Positions 8,270 to 15,239 of a DNA stretch of 64,000 nt are shown here, one piece after another (the stretch's first letter is position 1; each line of letters begins with the position of its first letter). The notes beneath the pieces were generated by a model. That model made no database searches. It saw nothing but the letters and a program-made list of their open reading frames with translations, and had not been told where the DNA came from. Source of the stretch: Regnicoccus frigidus (GTDB taxonomy: Bacteria > Cyanobacteriota > Cyanobacteriia > PCC-6307 > Cyanobiaceae); contig JAOANE010000055.1 in NCBI GenBank assembly GCA_025194985.1, positions 1 through 64,000 on the forward strand, written 5' to 3'. The position numbers were made by a program, and so were the translations under genes.

Positions 8270-9208
8270 TCAGGCGCTCAGCTCCGCCTCCCCATGCGCC
8301 TCTGGATAGATCAGATCCACTGCCTGCCGCGCCTCTCTCAACACCTGAAAGAGCACCGTCGGCTCAGCCTTGAGCATCTCGATCCAGTGGCCCAGATAGG
8401 CGGCATGGCTCTCGATCTCGCTGCCGATCTCCAACCGATCCCCCAGCAGCACCGCGCCCAGCTCAGCGACCAGCTCCTCGCGTGCATAGCGAGCCTTCCC
8501 GAAGACACCGCCCAGATCCCGCTTCAGGCGCGACTCATGGCCGGTGGAGTGGATCTGCTCATGGGCCCAGGTGGAGCAGAACGCAGCGGGTGAGTGAAAG
8601 CTGGCGCGATCGGGCAGCTGGATCCGATCGATCGCTGGCACATAACAGGCGCGATCACCCCCAAAGCTGACCGGCACCGGCCAGGCCCCCAGCACGGCCT
8701 CGGCGGCCTCCAGGCGCTCGGGCTCCGGCTTTGACTCAACGCCTTCGGCGAGCTTGCGGGCTTCGATCAAGCCGGCGAGGGCCGGGCCCTCGAGATCGGC
8801 GGCATTGAAGACCGCTACCGGCCGGTAGCTGGCCCAGCTCTTCAAGGTGACTTCACCGCCATCGCCTGCCTCCTCGCGGTTGTGCAGCTGGGGCCGCAAG
8901 ATGTGAACCGCCTTGCTGCCCTTGCGGGGGAAGATCCCGAGCCTCTTGGCCTCGGCAAAGCCGCACCAGAACGGCAGGGCCGATCCCCGGATGTGCAGGC
9001 CGAGCGTGAGCAGGATCGGATTGGCGCCGCGGTAGCGATGACCCGAGATCAAGTTGACGTGGTGGCCACCGCCAGTGCCATCCCAGGGCCGCCGCCAGGG
9101 TGCGACGCCTTTCTCCATGAGGGAGACGATGGATGCGGTGAGCCTTTCCTCTGGGGATGGCCCCTCGAACTTCTTGGACTTGGAACGGGGCCGGGTGGTG
9201 GTGGCCAT
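8270..9208 (-). CDS. ardC: ArdC-like antirestriction protein (ssDNA-binding domain plus zincin metallopeptidase)
   Basis: ArdC-type proteins pair an N-terminal ssDNA-binding domain with a C-terminal zincin-like peptidase and protect incoming mobile DNA from restriction. The protein (312 aa from the ATG at 9208) has the N-terminal pattern SIVSLMEKGVAPWRRPW and GHRYRGANPILL, then the zinc motif HEQIH at about residues 216-220 followed by STGH and REELVAELGA, which supplies the likely third ligand. Codons upstream of 9208 encode a repeat element rather than protein, so the internal ATG is preferred. It lies next to the BREX operon on the same strand, between defence and phage-like genes. Confidence 0.85.
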   Translation of the reverse strand: MATTTRPRSKSKKFEGPSPEERLTASIVSLMEKGVAPWRRPWDGTGGGHHVNLISGHRYRGANPILLTLGLHIRGSALPFWCGFAEAKRLGIFPRKGSKAVHILRPQLHNREEAGDGGEVTLKSWASYRPVAVFNAADLEGPALAGLIEARKLAEGVESKPEPERLEAAEAVLGAWPVPVSFGGDRACYVPAIDRIQLPDRASFHSPAAFCSTWAHEQIHSTGHESRLKRDLGGVFGKARYAREELVAELGAVLLGDRLEIGSEIESHAAYLGHWIEMLKAEPTVLFQVLREARQAVDLIYPEAHGEAELSA

Positions 9209-9245
9209 GGGTGCGAACGAGCGCAGGACCGCGATGGCAACTGCG

Positions 9246-9300
9246 GCGAGGGCAAGGGCGGCGAAGCCGCTTGCGTAGCCCTTGCGCCGCCGCAGACCAT
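9246..9300 (-). repeat. Leader repeat copy A, upstream of ardC-like gene
   Basis: This GC-rich element shares its layout with copies B, C and D. On the plus strand a block GCGAGGGCAAGGGCGG (9246-9261) is followed by GCTTGCGTAGCCCTTGCGCC (9269-9288) and GACCAT. The last two blocks are identical in copy B. Read on the minus strand, the arms containing GCAAGGGC and GCCCTTGC can pair in a hairpin whose base is about 38 bases from the ATG of the gene downstream. Confidence 0.7.
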
Positions 9301-9464
9301 GCGGAAACCTGCGCGACTCACCCCCACTGTGAGATTCGTTTGGGCCTCCTGGGCTGCTGCCGAAAGACACCGCCACGGCAGCGTGGCAAGCCTGAGCGAG
9401 GCGGCCCCCGGTGCCCCACTTCTGGTGCGTGAGCTAAGGGCCGCCAGGCCATCTACCAGCGGCT

Positions 9465-9734
9465 TCAGGCTGCGCTGCTGATCTCGCTGGCTCGATCCGC
9501 TGCAGCTTCGATGGCGGCATCGATCTCGCCGACGCGAACCAGGAACTGCTCCATGGCCGGCAGCAGCTCCTCCTCCAGCAAGGCCAGCTCCTCTTCTCCG
9601 TAGGGGTGATCGATCCAGAGCCGCTTGATCGGGCGGCCCTGCTGGCGCCGCAGCAGGCCCAGCAGGGTGGAGTGGCAGGACTGCACGACAGCGAGGGGAT
9701 CCTGCCGGGAGAGGGAATCGAGGGCGTAAGCCAT
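9465..9734 (-). CDS. Hypothetical protein, island-specific
   Basis: This 89-aa acidic helical protein (MAYALDSLSRQDPL to ASEISSAA) is not recognised. The start at ATG 9734 is chosen because upstream codons run into leader repeat B. The sequence suggests amphipathic helices with the pattern EEELALLEEELLPAMEQFL; no membrane segment or catalytic motif is visible. It lies on the same strand as the ardC-like gene, with a repeat leader of the same kind, so it is likely regulated in parallel. Confidence 0.5.
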   Translation of the reverse strand: MAYALDSLSRQDPLAVVQSCHSTLLGLLRRQQGRPIKRLWIDHPYGEEELALLEEELLPAMEQFLVRVGEIDAAIEAAADRASEISSAA

Positions 9735-9785
9735 GGGCCGGGCCGCCAAAGGCGGAGTGACGGGACGCGCCCGTTCCCGCCGGGT

Positions 9786-9847
9786 GGGCAAGGGCGGTGG
9801 TGCGCAGCGCAACCGCTTGCGTAGCCCTTGCGCCCCGGCGGACCATG
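9786..9847 (-). repeat. Leader repeat copy B, upstream of the 9465-9734 gene
   Basis: The blocks are GGGCAAGGGCGG (9786-9797), GCTTGCGTAGCCCTTGCGCC (9815-9834) and GACCATG (9841-9847). A stretch of 22 bases around the middle block is identical to copy A, while the spacer between blocks differs. The first block is 52 bases from the ATG at 9734. Confidence 0.7.
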
Positions 9848-9923
9848 AAGCAACCCGCCAGCCGACTTCTCAGCGTTCTGCCGTCTGCTCAGTGGCAATG
9901 GCTGATGCCTGGCGTTGTGCTGA

Positions 9924-10139
9924 ATGACTGGTGAACGAAGCGAACTGGCGGCATTGTTGGGCGAGGTACCAGCTGTTGCTGCCCCCGCGCCGCGACCCGC
10001 GAGCCCTGGCCCCTGGCGGGTGACGGCTTCAATGAGCGGCCAGAAGGTTCAGATCAGCAACAACAACGAGTCGCGGGTGATCCGCAAGCTGGAGCTGGAG
10101 ACCTACCTGCGCCGCAACACGGCGCTGGAGCTGGTCTGA
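9924..10139 (+). CDS. Small hypothetical protein
   Basis: This is an open frame of 71 aa on the plus strand, opposite to its neighbours. The C-terminal half (MSGQKVQISNNNESRVIRKLELETYLRRNTALELV) looks protein-like, with mixed polar and charged residues; the N-terminal half is Ala/Pro-rich, and an internal ATG at 10032 could be the true start. No family is recognised and no strong ribosome binding site is visible. It may be a real island gene or chance. Confidence 0.3.
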   Translation: MTGERSELAALLGEVPAVAAPAPRPASPGPWRVTASMSGQKVQISNNNESRVIRKLELETYLRRNTALELV

Positions 10140-10168
10140 CTCGTAGGTGTGATGCAGGGCCATGGCCC

Positions 10169-10732
10169 TCAGGCCAGCTCCGCCCTGAGGCTGGCCAGTG
10201 CCTTGCGCTCCAGCCTGTGGGCTGTGGTGTGGCTCACCCCCATGGCTTCTGCCGCCTGGCGAATCGAGAGGCCCTGGAGGATGTGCAGCCTGAGCACGGC
10301 GGCCTGATTGGCCGGAAGTTGATCCAGCATTGCTTCGAGCTTGCCTGACTCTTCGCTCTGCTCTGCGCTGGCCTCAGCAGGGATCAAATCCAGCAGGCAG
10401 AGGCCGGTTTTGGGCTGCGGCTGATCCAAGCTTTCGTGCCGGAAAGGGGTGGTGCCTTTCTCATGCTCGCGGCGTGACACCCGCACCAGGCGGACGCGAT
10501 CGCGGAGATGGTGACGCAGTGCTCCGGTGATGGTGGCCCTGAGAAAGGCCTGGGCTGTGCTGCGGTTGCTGAGCCGGCTGACTGCTGTGGTGAGGGCCAA
10601 CCTGGCGACCTGGATCGCATCTTCTCGCTCGATCAGACCGGCGAATTGGCGAGAGAAGCTGCCGCCGGTGGCATCGGCGAGGGGCAGGAACTCCAGGATC
10701 AGGGCATCGCGCGCGGAGAGGGTACGGGGCAT
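10169..10732 (-). CDS. Sigma-70-like RNA polymerase sigma factor
   Basis: The 187-aa protein has the layout of a small sigma-70-family factor: an N-terminal region-2-like helical part (about residues 15-80) and a C-terminal region-4 helix-turn-helix, MLDQLPANQAAVLRLHILQGLSIRQAAEAMGVSHTTAHRLERKALASLRAEL. It should direct transcription of a restricted gene set. It sits directly downstream of a holin-like gene in a phage-like island, so control of island genes is a reasonable inference. The start at ATG 10732 begins MPRTLSARDA; upstream ATGs at 10756 and earlier are possible. Confidence 0.75.
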   Translation of the reverse strand: MPRTLSARDALILEFLPLADATGGSFSRQFAGLIEREDAIQVARLALTTAVSRLSNRSTAQAFLRATITGALRHHLRDRVRLVRVSRREHEKGTTPFRHESLDQPQPKTGLCLLDLIPAEASAEQSEESGKLEAMLDQLPANQAAVLRLHILQGLSIRQAAEAMGVSHTTAHRLERKALASLRAELA

Positions 10733-10858
10733 GGCCGGTGTGCGAAAAACGCGCATCACCAGCCCGAAACGCAGGGAAGGGCAAGCTGGGAGCGGATGAG
10801 TGGCGGCCACCATGGACCCTTGATCACGCGGGCTGCTTGCCCGGATCGTTCCTGCCGT

Positions 10859-11170
10859 TTACGGCTTGCCCCGGCTGACGCTGCTGCCGATGGCGGCACC
10901 ACCGAGCAGGGCGAGGATCAAGTTGAGGGCGGACTCAGTGGCTGTATGCAGCCGCAGCAGAAACTCTGGGCAGGCTTTGGCATCGAGGAAGACCAGCCGC
11001 CAGGCGCACACCGTCCCAGCGAGGAGATAGATCGAGAACTCGCTGATGATCACCGCTGCGAGCAGGACAAAGAGGAAGCGTTCGCGGTCGAACGGTGGTT
11101 TTGCTGGCAGCTCCTCGCCGGCTGCTGGTGGTGAGATCTGCTGTGGTCGTCGCTCAGTTGGTCCGTCCAT
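10859..11170 (-). CDS. Small membrane protein, holin-like
   Basis: This protein of about 103 aa begins MDGPTERRPQQ and has two hydrophobic segments: FLFVLLAAVIISEFSIYLLAGTV and, near the end, LNLILALLGGAAIG. Two membrane spans, a charged N-terminus and a position directly after a lysozyme-type gene fit a phage holin. No family signature allows a firm name. Its start overlaps the end of the lysozyme gene by 17 bases, implying co-translation. A longer start at 11200 is less likely. Confidence 0.55.
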   Translation of the reverse strand: MDGPTERRPQQISPPAAGEELPAKPPFDRERFLFVLLAAVIISEFSIYLLAGTVCAWRLVFLDAKACPEFLLRLHTATESALNLILALLGGAAIGSSVSRGKP

Positions 11171-11723
11171 GGTCTGGCTCGCTGGGGATGAGCAGGTCAC
11201 CGGCTTCGATCAAGTCCCAGATGCGCATGGCTTCTGCCTGACGACGTTCGCTGTGGGGTGTGCCGGGCCTGAAGTAGCCCTCACCGCTTTCGGCTGAACC
11301 GGTCCAGTAGGCGGCAGCAGCAGCTGGATCCAGGCCGGCGGGACGGTCTTCAAAGACGCAGCACCAGCCGATCAGGGAACCTTCGGCTGGATCGTGCAGG
11401 CCGGCGTACTCCTGGGCGAAGTAGATCTCCTGCCACTCATTGCTGTTGGGATCGATCCCCTCGCTCAGTGCTTGCTCCCTGGCGGCGTCGTAGGGCGGTC
11501 GGCGCAGGCCGGTGTACTGCATGGCCCCGCGGCCGGCGCCGCTCCCCGCCTCGATCACATCGAGGTTGGAGAGATCAGGTGAGCCTGTCTCGACGATCAT
11601 GCAGCCGATGAAGCCGGCGGCTTCTTCTTCCGTAAGTGGCGCAATGGCACCCAGGCTGGCCCGGGTGACGTTGCCTGTGCAGAAGAAGGACAGCCAGTGC
11701 TGCAGGTTGCTGAGGTCGGCCAT
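11154..11723 (-). CDS. Phage-type lysozyme (peptidoglycan hydrolase)
   Basis: The protein (189 aa from MADLSNLQHWLSFFCTGN) resembles phage tail or endolysin lysozymes of the Phage_lysozyme2 type. The segment AAGFIGCMIVETGSPDLSN followed by RGAMQYTGLRRPPYD matches the family pattern in which the Glu in the first segment is catalytic. It would cleave cell-wall glycan during release of particles. It lies between the C39 peptidase and the holin-like gene on the same strand, forming a lysis cassette. The ATG at 11723 is eight bases past the peptidase gene; an alternative at 11744 would overlap it. Confidence 0.65.
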   Translation of the reverse strand: MADLSNLQHWLSFFCTGNVTRASLGAIAPLTEEEAAGFIGCMIVETGSPDLSNLDVIEAGSGAGRGAMQYTGLRRPPYDAAREQALSEGIDPNSNEWQEIYFAQEYAGLHDPAEGSLIGWCCVFEDRPAGLDPAAAAAYWTGSAESGEGYFRPGTPHSERRQAEAMRIWDLIEAGDLLIPSEPDHGRTN

Positions 11724-11731
11724 GGTTCTGC

Positions 11732-12466
11732 TCAGCCCTTGCAAACCAGGAACCAGCCGCCGCTGCCGCCGGGCCTCCAGCGGGGATCCCAGTTCTTGGC
11801 GCTGTAGTGCTGGTCCTTGCCGTTGAGGTTGCTGGTGTAACCACCGCTGGTGAGGTTGGCCTCACCGTTGGGATCGTTGTGGATCCAGCCACCCGCTTCG
11901 TAGCCGGTGACCACGGTCCAGTGGCCGCTGCCCGATGGGCTGGAGCTGGGGCCTTTGTGCAGCCAGCCGGTGGCGACGGGCCGGCCGGCGTCGATCTCTT
12001 TGATCAGATCGGCGGTGACGCCGTTGGTGAAAAAGTTGGCCTCCAGCCCGAGCGAACGCAGGGCTGAGAGCTGGGCCTGGGCCTCGGTGCTGTCGCCGTA
12101 CTGGGCGCGAATGACGTTGTAGGCGTCATCGCTGCTGACCTTGCCCCAGTAGGCGGCGAGCATGGCGCAGCTCGAGGAGAAGCACTCGCGGTAGCCGGTG
12201 CCGCTGGCATTGTCGTTCTGGGAGAAGTAGGGCACCACCAGCGGGTTGGCGAAGGCTGGTGCCGGCGGTGCCGGCGGTGCTGGCGGTGACTCGCTGAAAC
12301 GCAGAGCCCATGGCGCCTCTTCCAGCAGGATTTCGGTCTGGCCCTGCTGCTGCTCGATCCGCCCGATCGCGTCGTGCAGCATCGCCACGGCGTCCTGCTG
12401 CTGCTGTTTGCTCTCGAAGTACTGGAAGCGGTCCATCAACCGCGCCACGGTCATGGGGGTGGGCAT
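11732..12466 (-). CDS. C39-like papain-fold cysteine peptidase
   Basis: The 244-aa protein has an N-terminal coiled-coil-like region rich in Gln (about residues 15-50) and a Pro/Ala linker (PPAPPAPPAPAFA). A peptidase_C39-like domain follows: the catalytic Cys region YRECFSSSCAMLAAYWG and the His/Asn region GSGHWTVVTGYEAGGWIHNDPNG. In phage settings such domains often act as endolysin or cell-wall peptidases. It is first of the three lysis-like genes on this strand. Alternatively it processes a structural protein; no signal peptide is seen. Confidence 0.7.
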   Translation of the reverse strand: MPTPMTVARLMDRFQYFESKQQQQDAVAMLHDAIGRIEQQQGQTEILLEEAPWALRFSESPPAPPAPPAPAFANPLVVPYFSQNDNASGTGYRECFSSSCAMLAAYWGKVSSDDAYNVIRAQYGDSTEAQAQLSALRSLGLEANFFTNGVTADLIKEIDAGRPVATGWLHKGPSSSPSGSGHWTVVTGYEAGGWIHNDPNGEANLTSGGYTSNLNGKDQHYSAKNWDPRWRPGGSGGWFLVCKG

Positions 12467-12575
12467 TGCCGTGTTGGGCGACGTTCTCCTCCTCTTGCCA
12501 GCGGCCTAGCCGCCAGGTGTCAGCAGAAAGGCGAGGCACAAGCCCCGCCGCTGAATGCCTCGGCCCCTGGCCGCC

Positions 12576-12779
12576 TTAGAAGGGCAGCTCCTGCAGCCCT
12601 ACCCCCACCGGGCAGCGGGCCGGAGTGGCGAGCTGGCGCTCAAAGAGGATCTGCCCGGCCAGCTCCGCGACACGGCGGCATGGCGCGGCTGATCCTGAGG
12701 CGATCCATTGCAGATCCTCCAGGCGGCTGGAGCTCAAGGCACTGAAGCGGGAGCGGGTGGAGCGGTGCGTGGTGGCCAT
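12576..12779 (-). CDS. Small hypothetical protein with leader repeat
   Basis: This open frame of 67 aa (MATTHRSTRSRFSALSSSRLEDLQ to LQELPF) begins like the ardC-like gene with MATT and has leader repeat C upstream. No family is recognised and no membrane segment is seen. The ATG at 12779 is chosen because codons further upstream are the repeat. It is supported mostly by its context and shared leader. Confidence 0.4.
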   Translation of the reverse strand: MATTHRSTRSRFSALSSSRLEDLQWIASGSAAPCRRVAELAGQILFERQLATPARCPVGVGLQELPF

Positions 12780-13074
12780 TGGTGGCGCAGCGCAGGACCC
12801 AGAAGCAGGCGGTGGGCGGGTCAAGGGGCCGGCTCAGCGTCCGTGCGGAGCGCCTGCGCAGCCCCACAGCCGCGCAGCGGCGCAACCAAGCCGGCCTTGC
12901 GCAGCCCTTGAGGCGCCCACCGACCATGACGGGGCCTGTGCGTAGCCCACATCCAAGCGACGGCGCCCGCCGTCACCGTGTCCTCTGCTGACTTGCTTGC
13001 TGATCCCGCTTCCCTGGCCGCCCGCCACACGGTGTTTGGGTGCCGGGATTGAGGCTCCCGGCCGGCCTTGGGCC
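12780..13074. other. Non-coding stretch containing leader repeat C
   Basis: Apart from repeat C (12814-12928) I see no gene in these 295 bases. Several GC-rich open frames exist on both strands but look like shadows of the repeat. Confidence 0.4.
12814..12928 (-). repeat. Leader repeat copy C (diverged), upstream of the 12576-12779 gene
   Basis: This is the most diverged copy: GGGCGGGTCAAGGGGCC (12814-12830), CGCGCAGCGGCGCAACC (from 12871), CCTTGCGCAGCCCTTG (from 12895) and CGACCATG (12921-12928). The order of blocks and the distance to the start codon (about 35 bases) follow copies A, B and D, but the spacer is longer. Confidence 0.5.
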
Positions 13075-13611
13075 TCAGGCCGCCCAGCCGATGGCAGCCG
13101 TTTGCTTGCGGCGCTCTTTGACCAGCCCAGAGACCCGATGGCGCATTTCAAGCCTTCCGGCTTCATCGGCCGCTTCATAGGCCTTCAGCTCCTGGGGGCT
13201 GAGCCTCAACTTGAAGTTGAAATCGAGCGGCATTTTGGCCTGGGTGATGGCCCCCATCAAGCCCCAGAGATCTTTGTGGGCATGCTCGGCTTCTCCTTCA
13301 GTGAGTGCCCGCCAGCCGCCGGTGATCTCATCGGGCATGACGCTCACCGCCTTGCCGTGGATGATCGTGCTGCCTTTGAGCTCCCAGCGGAAGCTTTCCA
13401 GCTCGTGGCGCTCGGCCCACTCGCCGCCATGGGCCAACCAGATCGAGCCGACGCGCCAGGCCGAGAGTGCCTGCAGCGGGCATTGCACCAGCCAGGCGAG
13501 GACGCGGGGCGTGAGCGATTCATCGTGGGCGATCTGGCGCTTGATTGAGCAATAGGCGCTGTAGCCACTGAGCTGAGAGCGGCGCTGGATGAGCAGGATT
13601 TGCGGTGCCAT
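13075..13611 (-). CDS. Hypothetical protein, island-specific
   Basis: The 178-aa protein (MAPQILLIQRRSQLSGYSAY to KQTAAIGWAA) is not recognised. It has a well-mixed soluble composition and a C-terminal helical, charged region (LSPQELKAYEAADEAGRLEMRHRVSGLVKERRKQ). Leader repeat D lies just upstream. It is the last minus-strand gene before the plus-strand capsid gene, so the two start regions form a divergent pair. A role in the phage-like element is only positional inference. Confidence 0.6.
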   Translation of the reverse strand: MAPQILLIQRRSQLSGYSAYCSIKRQIAHDESLTPRVLAWLVQCPLQALSAWRVGSIWLAHGGEWAERHELESFRWELKGSTIIHGKAVSVMPDEITGGWRALTEGEAEHAHKDLWGLMGAITQAKMPLDFNFKLRLSPQELKAYEAADEAGRLEMRHRVSGLVKERRKQTAAIGWAA

Positions 13612-13646
13612 GGCAGGAAGGCCGGAGGGACTTCGAGCGAAACCAC

Positions 13647-13719
13647 GGCGAGGGCAAGGGGCCGCGACCGCGCAGCGGCCTCGCGGACTTGCGCCGCCCT
13701 TGCGCCGCCGTGGATCGTG
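13647..13719 (-). repeat. Leader repeat copy D, upstream of the 13075-13611 gene
   Basis: The blocks are GGCGAGGGCAAGGGG (13647-13661), CTTGCGCCGCCCTTGCGCC (13688-13706) and a GATCGTG (13713-13719) in place of GACCATG. The first block lies 36 bases from the start codon at 13611. GCAAGGG and CCCTTGC can pair as in the other copies. Confidence 0.6.
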
Positions 13720-13839
13720 ACGAACCCCGCCGCCGCCGCCTCAGGCCCACAAGAGCCCGTCAGCCCCCCATATCCCATCAGCTGCGGTGGTGCTGGCAAT
13801 AGGTGGTGACGTTGCTGGGGCCAGACCCCCGGAGTGACC

Positions 13840-14742
13840 ATGGGCCTCACCTTGATCGAGGCGATGAAGCATGAGACGAGGGTTGACCGCCTGGCGGTCA
13901 CCAAGACCTTCGTTGAAGGTGAACTGCTTCGCCGCATGACTTGGCGCAACCTTGCTGGTGGTGCCTTGCAATTCGCCAAAGAGGTGAAGCTGCCTCGCGT
14001 TGGCTTTCGTGCTGTAAACGAGGGCTACCGGAGGGATTACGGCGCCGTCGAGAACGATTCGGAGTTCGTGCACCTCTTCGGTGGCGATCTCGACGTGGAT
14101 CGCTCGATCGTTGACCTCAATGGCCCCGAGTCCCGCGCCAGCCAGACCGAGCAGAAGGTGCGCTCGATGCGCCTCACCCTGGAGGCGGCGATCATCAACG
14201 GTGATGCCACCTTTGATCCGCGTGCCTTCAACGGGCTGAGCAAGCGTCTGCCCCCTGCTGCTCCACAGACCATCGATAACGAGGGCGGCTCGGTGAAGCT
14301 CACCAAGCTCGAATCGCTGGTGGATTCGGTGAACGCCAACGGTGGCGAGAAGGTGCTGATCACCAGCAAGGCTGGTCGCCGCCAGATCAGCACCGCCAGC
14401 CGCCAGGTGCTCAGCGCTGATCTCTACCAAGTGGTGGATGGCCGGCACTGGTTTGAGGACGTCGAAATCCTCGTGGTGGATGAGGACGCCAGCGGCAACC
14501 AGGTGCTGGGCTTCGATGAAGCCGGCGGCACCACCAGCTTCTACTGCTGCGCCCTGGGCGATGAGCTGATGACCGGCCTGCAGGGACCGTTCGAGGGCCG
14601 CTACGGCCTCTCGGTGCGGGACTTCGGCGAAGTGCAGGACGCCCCGGTGTTCCGCACCCGGGTGGATTGGTACGTCGGTTTTGCGGTGTGCAACGGCCGG
14701 GCCATTGCTCGCCTGTACGACATCAGCCCTGTCGTGACCTGA
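13840..14742 (+). CDS. Phage major capsid protein
   Basis: The 300-aa protein matches a family of tailed-phage major capsid proteins. Recognisable pieces in order are LPRVGFRAVNEGY, HLFGGDLDVDRSIVDLNGPESRASQ, INGDATFDPRAFNGL, VLITSKAGRRQI and the ending APVFRTRVDWYVGFAVCNGRAIARLYDI. This protein should build the icosahedral shell. The ATG at 13840 has GGAG six bases ahead; the upstream GTG at 13834 is less likely. It opens a plus-strand run of structural genes, but no portal, terminase or protease gene precedes it within the window. Confidence 0.82.
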   Translation: MGLTLIEAMKHETRVDRLAVTKTFVEGELLRRMTWRNLAGGALQFAKEVKLPRVGFRAVNEGYRRDYGAVENDSEFVHLFGGDLDVDRSIVDLNGPESRASQTEQKVRSMRLTLEAAIINGDATFDPRAFNGLSKRLPPAAPQTIDNEGGSVKLTKLESLVDSVNANGGEKVLITSKAGRRQISTASRQVLSADLYQVVDGRHWFEDVEILVVDEDASGNQVLGFDEAGGTTSFYCCALGDELMTGLQGPFEGRYGLSVRDFGEVQDAPVFRTRVDWYVGFAVCNGRAIARLYDISPVVT

Positions 14743-14805
14743 CTGCTGAACCTGCTCATTGAACCCCCGCTTTTTTCTTCCACCTTCGACAAAGAGGACA
14801 CGACC

Positions 14806-15231
14806 ATGGCTGCAATGGCCAACAAACTGATTGATGCGGTTACCACCTTGGTGGGCTGGATTAACTACAGCGCCACCGATCCGTTTGAGCGGGTGCGCGT
14901 GAGTGCTGAGGTGGTGAAGATCAGCACGCCGCTCGATGCAGCGGGTCACTTCACCTTTCTTGCTCAGCACCCGGGCGCTGCTGCTGCGGTGACATTTTTG
15001 CTGGAGCTGGCGCCTGAACTGAAGGACGGCACGATCGGCACCTGGGTCACGGCAGCGTCGGTGGCGGTGCCGGCTGCCGGCGGCCAGGTGGAAGCAACGA
15101 TCAGCGGCGGTGCCCTGGTGGTGGCCCCTGCTGATGCGGCGAACGTGAAGGAGCACGCCTTCGTTTATGCCCGCTGCACGCTGACTCCGAGCACCCCTGC
15201 TGGCGCCTACGCCGGTCTCACCCACGCCTGA
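14806..15231 (+). CDS. Hypothetical phage-like structural protein
   Basis: This 141-aa protein (MAAMANKLIDAVTTLVGWIN to AGAYAGLTHA) lies 63 bases after the capsid gene on the same strand. It is Ala-rich, soluble and beta-prone, with FTFLAQHPGAAAAVTFLLEL and QVEATISGGALVVAP. A capsid decoration or head-completion role would fit its place and size, but no family is recognised. A GAGG-type ribosome site precedes the ATG at about 14795. Confidence 0.65.
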   Translation: MAAMANKLIDAVTTLVGWINYSATDPFERVRVSAEVVKISTPLDAAGHFTFLAQHPGAAAAVTFLLELAPELKDGTIGTWVTAASVAVPAAGGQVEATISGGALVVAPADAANVKEHAFVYARCTLTPSTPAGAYAGLTHA

Positions 15232-15239
15232 GTGCTGCT

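Noticed and set aside
9049..9846. 265-codon minus-strand frame spanning two leader repeats
   Set aside because: It crosses two genes' leaders and the ardC start in another frame; low-complexity Ala/Arg/Pro sequence. Only its first residues enter the leader-peptide idea.
13741..15225. 494-codon minus-strand frame opposite the capsid gene
   Set aside because: The plus strand encodes a recognisable capsid protein; the opposite frame is low in family features and rich in His/Gln as expected of a shadow.
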